Shown: positions 54,901 to 60,900 of the stretch, piece after piece
Position numbering within the stretch: the first letter of the stretch is position 1
Layout of the letters: each line of letters opens with the position of its first letter
Assembly: GCF_024362695.1 (NCBI RefSeq)
Contig: NC_065433.1
Span: 24,027,700-24,091,699, forward strand
Length of the DNA: 64,000 nt
Direction of reading: 5' to 3'
Source: Pectinophora gossypiella
Lineage: Eukaryota > Arthropoda > Insecta > Lepidoptera > Gelechiidae
Notes under the pieces: model-generated
What the model was told of the DNA's origin: nothing
The model's database searches: none
What the model saw: only the letters and a program-made list of their open reading frames with translations
Translations under genes and position numbers: made by a program

Positions 54901-57900
54901 AGGTCGTTATTATTATTTATGACGTTCGTCTTACCCTCCTTGACAAGTTTCTTCCGAAAATATCAACAATTGGTTTGTAATTAAAAAAAAAAAACGACCT
55001 GGCCTTTACCACACCCCGGACACTTCATACAAAACAGTACCTCCTTTTAGACAGTCACTACATATTGACGTTATCGTACACGCGCATCTGTGTGTGTGAC
55101 GTCTGACGCCATACTATTAAAGACATAGTGTACTATGTTCGAGGGCGAGGTAAATCTAGCTTAGCCGCTGGTGGGGAGCGGCCGTTCTATACGTAGTATT
55201 ATTCCTTATTCTATGCATTTGCATTTCAAATAATTACACTGCTCAAAGTGGCGTGAGTCAACAGGAAACCCGTAGCCAGTATTTGGACATAAATGTTTCG
55301 TATGTTCTCCGAATTCGTTCAATTCCCGACGCCCGCAGTTTTATCTAGTTTGATAAGGAAAATCGATCAAGAAATATGAGCCAGCAGACTCAAGAGGAGC
55401 TTTTGTTAAGGCAGCGACCTGTTGCGGACCTGCGGCCCGGCCGCTGCCCATCGCCTAATTGTATTCAGATTACGCCGGAAAAGTGATAAATCTTGCCGAG
55501 TCAAGGTCACCGGAAGGTTCGACAGCCCATTCACCCCGTTCCCGTCTGCCCCCTCGGCTAATGGTACGATCATTCTTTCCCCGACCTCACTGACTTGCCC
55601 GCTCCAAGTATACACATCCACCGTCGCCTGCCGCCACCCTATATACCCATATAAATAAGACGCGCCCTATTTCCAATACTACCTCTTATCGTACAATCGA
55701 AAGGGAAAACGAGATTAAATCCGTCAATGAATTTCTTAAGCTTCCTTGGTTTGCTCACTTTATGTTGTATTCTCACAAACATAACGTAAGATTTCCATGT
55801 TATGAAAGGAATTTTATCTCGACGTAAAAAATAATTCTAAGAATTGTGGAAAAGTATTTATTCTTTCATTTTAGTACGTTAGGTAAAATCTTATTACTGA
55901 TATAGAATGGATGAGGGTTTTATGTAGTGATCGGATATTCGGGATATTATTTACCTAAACCTTATAAAATCTCACGAAAGACTATGAAAGCATGCAAGCG
56001 ATTTCTTGAAATTATTTATTTTGACAACAGAAATCCCGGGATCAAATAAAACGTTACGATGGTTTAAAATTGTATAGATTTTTTTATAAATCATTTTTTT
56101 AATTTAAGCTACTGGTTCTTGTCGATCCCGACATTCCAGCAGGCGAGTGCTGATATGTAATCAAAGTAATCTACAACAATTTGTTATTTTCTAATATTAC
56201 GGAATTCCAACCCATTTCATCAACACCTTTTGTATTATGGACGCAGAATGAAACTGGGAATAAAACTGGGGCTTTTTAAATTAGATTTCTGCGTCAACAT
56301 TCCGTTAATAAAAGAAATCGTTCTATATTCTGATTAAAAATATAAACCGCATTAAATTGTACTATACCTACGTGCGAGATTGTATTAAGTCTAGAATATA
56401 AAACTGCATAAAAGGAATGCTGTGATGGAGTCGACGTCGAGCTAATCATCATGCAGTCACTGTTTGTGCATCGAAGTCGGGTGTCTATCGTTGAGCGCTA
56501 AATGGGTCGACAAACACCGACGTCGTGACGCCGCTCCCAACTAGGCCGTTCTTGTTAACGCGATTGTCTATGCTCTGTTTATACTGAACACTGTTTAGAC
56601 GGTCCAGTGATTAAATGAAGTCTCCAACTAGCTGGCATTTGGACTCATTGTCGCTGATTGTGTAAATGAAAACGCTGATAGAACAACAGTGTATAATGTT
56701 TGCGCACACACGCAGCCAATACGATCGATTGGTTGACGTAGTGGCTCAGCTGCGTGCGTTGTCAAAGTCGAGCATATTTTACGTTCACGTAGATTATGCT
56801 TCTTGGGTGTTTGAGGGGGAGGCATGTGCTTTTAACAGTGGTACGTATATTATGCATGGGCAAAGAATTAGGCCATGATGTTTGTCATTATAGAGGAAGA
56901 TAGATACTTATCACTAGCATCATTGCTAATGATACGTGATAAAAATTGTATAAGAACTATACATTACCTATACAATATAAACTTTGCATGGTTCGAAATA
57001 TACCTATTACTTTTGAAACACATGCTACACTTGTCAAATAAAAAAACCTCAGTGTCGGAATAATTTAGTTTCGTCTTAATTATACTACAATGCTTCCAAA
57101 ACAATTATGCACGTGACAAGTTAACATATTTCTTGGTAAAATCAGAAAAATATATAATTTTCTTAATAAGGTTTAATAAGGTAAAGTATCGCCAGCGGAA
57201 TTAGCGCCTAGTATTTGGAAAGTCATGGTGTCGAGCTCCACTCCAAGCAATATTTCCGTCGTCAGTCGTCGTGACTGTGAGGTTTGCTCGTTCAAATATG
57301 CATGGTACAATTCGTAACAGCCACCACACCACATAAGCCACATTGCTATTCTGTATTTTGCCTCCAATTTACATACTATTTTTAATATACACCATATAGC
57401 AATTTAGCACTCGACCACCGAAACTGAAATGAAACAGGTCGAAACCTGCTATGTTTGCGAGTAGTTTAGTTTAGAGTCAGTAAATCAATACGACCTATTT
57501 GTCAATCTAGCGAGTAGCGCAGGTCCTTTATTTGCAATTGACGTTTGGATAGCGTTGTAAAAGTCGGTTGTCGTCTCTACAGAAACCAATGTTTTATATC
57601 AAATAGTGTTAAACGCGAGTGTGGAGTTTAACAAATTTGAAACTCGAACGTGCACGTCCCACATATGGGACATGCATCTTGTTTCTTTCCATAGTGTGTC
57701 TATATACATAAATTCTAATGTGTTTATCGGAAAATAACATTGCACGTAGGGGGTTGATATCTAATTTTCAGTTACTAAGTAAACGTGTTAAAGTACTAAC
57801 TACCAAAGTTGACTACTGAGCGCAGTCAGTATTTTAAAAACACAAGATTTGGAACAAACTTCCTCTCGTGTAAAACATACAAATTATCACCTCTACCAGC

Positions 57901-60900
57901 GAGAAAAGATTTTGTGCAATAAAGTATATTTTATTAATACCAAACATGATATTATTTTAAATAACCTAAGTGATACTAAATTAAGGTTCACTTATTAAAA
58001 AAATAGTTATCTTTTTTAGTTATCTTAATGATTTACAGACTTATTTATAAAGAAAAGAGATTGTTTTTTGTTATATAATATTATATTGTTTACATATGTC
58101 GCAATAGGCCTGTACCTGTAATGACTATTATTATTATTACTAGATAATGAATTAGTATACTACTCGTAATATTTGGGGTGATTACTGATGGCACTTGAGA
58201 GGCAAACGTAGTCCTATTGATGTCGCTTTGCTGTCTGTCGGAATGTCACGGAATGTTCTTAAACGGAAAGCAAAACCAAATATCGGATAATGTCGAATCA
58301 AGTTGACTTGGGTTAAGTACGGAACCCACAACGTGCAAGTTGGAATGACACTGTGTTCTGTCTTTCGTTTTATTATAAAATATTGCAGGATGCTATACTT
58401 TTATAGGAAACTCGACTCCGAAACTTGTGTTTGTTATGCCTCAAAGGAGCTCTGGCCAAGACACTTTCATGTTCGCTTGAGAAGGTACTCAATAAGTATA
58501 ATTTTTATGAATTTCTTTTTGTGAAGTGCGCCCGTTAGTGGACTAAGAGAGACCAATTCAGAATGTAAAAAAATAACATGCATCATGTTGTTAAATAAAT
58601 TAAAATGTTGTGTGATGATTTCGCTGAATACAATCGAGTTTAGCTAAAGTAGGGTTTGTGCATCCGGTCGATGTACGTTTTATCTTAAGTAGCGGGTGTC
58701 CGTGACTTCTCAAATTTAATTATACTGCTGAATCAGAGATAAACAGTCTACACGTAGAATCCGTGCATGTTTATCCAGTCAAATAAACCATGCATTATAA
58801 TGTAAGGTTTATAAATTCGTGTAATTGTACTAAAATTGGGAAAATATACGCAAGTTCTTATACAAATTAAAAAGAAATGTTTGCCGATGTGACCATTTGC
58901 TGAGATTAATATTAGAGATACAGATACAGAAATGGAATGGTCACTGTTATCTGTGATTATCTCAACTGTTTGCGGTATAGGTTGGCCACGCGTGGGTGTG
59001 AGTGCACGCGCGGAATGCGCCGGCGCGGGGCCGCGGGCGCTGGCGGCAGAGGCGGCGGCGTCGTGCGGACGTGGCGACCCGCACATACCGCCGCCCCGCA
59101 TAACCAATATCACATGTAGATGCACATGTGATATTGGTTATTGCTGCATATCAAACTGTTAACGCCGTGGAAATTGCTAAGGCTCCTTTATTATGCGGTA
59201 ACGCAGTAGTTGCCGGTGCTAGAATTTAATAACACAACCTTCTCGGTATTGCACAACATTATTTTATGCGGTTTCTACAAAGTTACGTTACGCAACTCAA
59301 CCGCTCCGAAGAAATCTTTCTTTAATTAAATAACTTTTATTACGTCTGTTTTCTTGAACAGTGCATAATGACTATAGGGTTTGAGTTGCTTAAGAATTGT
59401 ACGGTTAAGGTGGTGGGAAAGTAAAGACCTCGGTTGGTGCGTGGCGGGCCGGTGACAGGCGCTGCCCTTGACAGAGCGGGTTCTCAGCCACGACGCCATC
59501 GCCGCCGACTCATTAATTCCAAATGTCGAACTTGGCCGTACCTATTGATAATGCTTTTGAAACCTTTATCAATAACGTTCAGCTTATGCTGACATTCTTG
59601 CATCGTTTGGCACGTTAGACATTCCAAAGTATCGATTGACTCCTGTTTCAGTTTTGTTTATCCATTCTCATTTGTGCAATCTATCAAAAACTTTACTGCT
59701 ATAAAAAATAATATACTCGTCATACTAATTGCGGTGTCGTCACTTTGAATGCTATTTTTACGTGACAGTCGAATGTGGGCCGGGACGACCCCATTACGTG
59801 GCTGCAGTCATTAAAGGTCGCCGTAAACAAATAGGTGTATAGGTGGGCGCGTATGGCACGCTGTTATCTATGATTCACCGGCGCCCCGCAGTCTGCCGCG
59901 CGTCTGATCGCGCCGGCACAATATAATGGACCGATAATGGCCGCTGATGAGATTACATGACGACCCTCGCACGTGTTCATCTTTTTATTCCTATTCGCCC
60001 GACGAAATCCCTTTCAATCGCCGGAAACAGCGCTCCAGCGCTTGCGCCCGCGACTAGCGCTCGCATCTAACGACGCACAGTTTTCCCAGGCCGTTGACAG
60101 TCGGTGCGATACATATATACTGTACAGGTACTCTCACGTAACACTAACATAAACCGCGTAACTCCAAATCGACCTACATAAAAGCTTGCATTACCACTTT
60201 CGTCGTCGCAAATCACTGCCGCTCGTATCTCGGCCTCGGTCAATGCGTTGCGTGCATGTCGTATGCACATATACGGATGCAATAAAGTGCATCGAGAATT
60301 CGCAGGCTTGCGGTGTATGCGGCTCACGTGCCGACGGAAAACGAAAGTGATCCGCTGCGTCTCTCCGCCCTCGATTGATGCGCTCGTGGCTTAGTCGGGC
60401 CCATCGTTAGCCGTATTATTCAAATTGTGTGCGAAGAGCGAGCCCGATCGATCACATGCTGAACAGGCATTTGCTTGCACTCTCAATTTAACCTATCTAC
60501 CTACACACCACCGTTCACACTATCAGCTGAGCCGGCTGCGAACAACAGTGCACTTGTAACACATTGTTCAACGTGCGAGTCGCTCTATAGTCTTTGTAGG
60601 TATCTGGGATCCGTATATACATCTGTAAATTTAGATATACCTACCAGTATATCAATATAAAACATAATCTTTTCACTTCTTTGCAGTCTTACATTGCACT
60701 CGTTTGGACAAAGTTCTTAACATATGATTTTTTTGTTGCAGGCACCCAAAACGTACCGATGCCGCCGCGAACGTCGTCGTCGCTGCCCGACGGCAGCGGT
60801 GGTGCGGCGCGGGGAGCCGGCGGCGGCCCGCCGGGACCCGCGCCCAGCCCAGTGCCGCCGCCCGGCTCCATGGTGGCGCAGCCCTACGGCCATCACCCGG

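Larger units (their letters stand above)
51488..60741 (+). other. osa intron (9.3 kb)
   Basis: Starts with a tRNA-related repeat (51511-51990). A GC-rich stretch at 52230-52440 has no recognisable coding. A perfect hairpin lies at 59100-59141. GC-rich, CpG-containing DNA recurs at 59000-59100 and 59880-60420. The remainder is AT-rich with only short chance ORFs. No exon supported. Confidence 0.7.
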
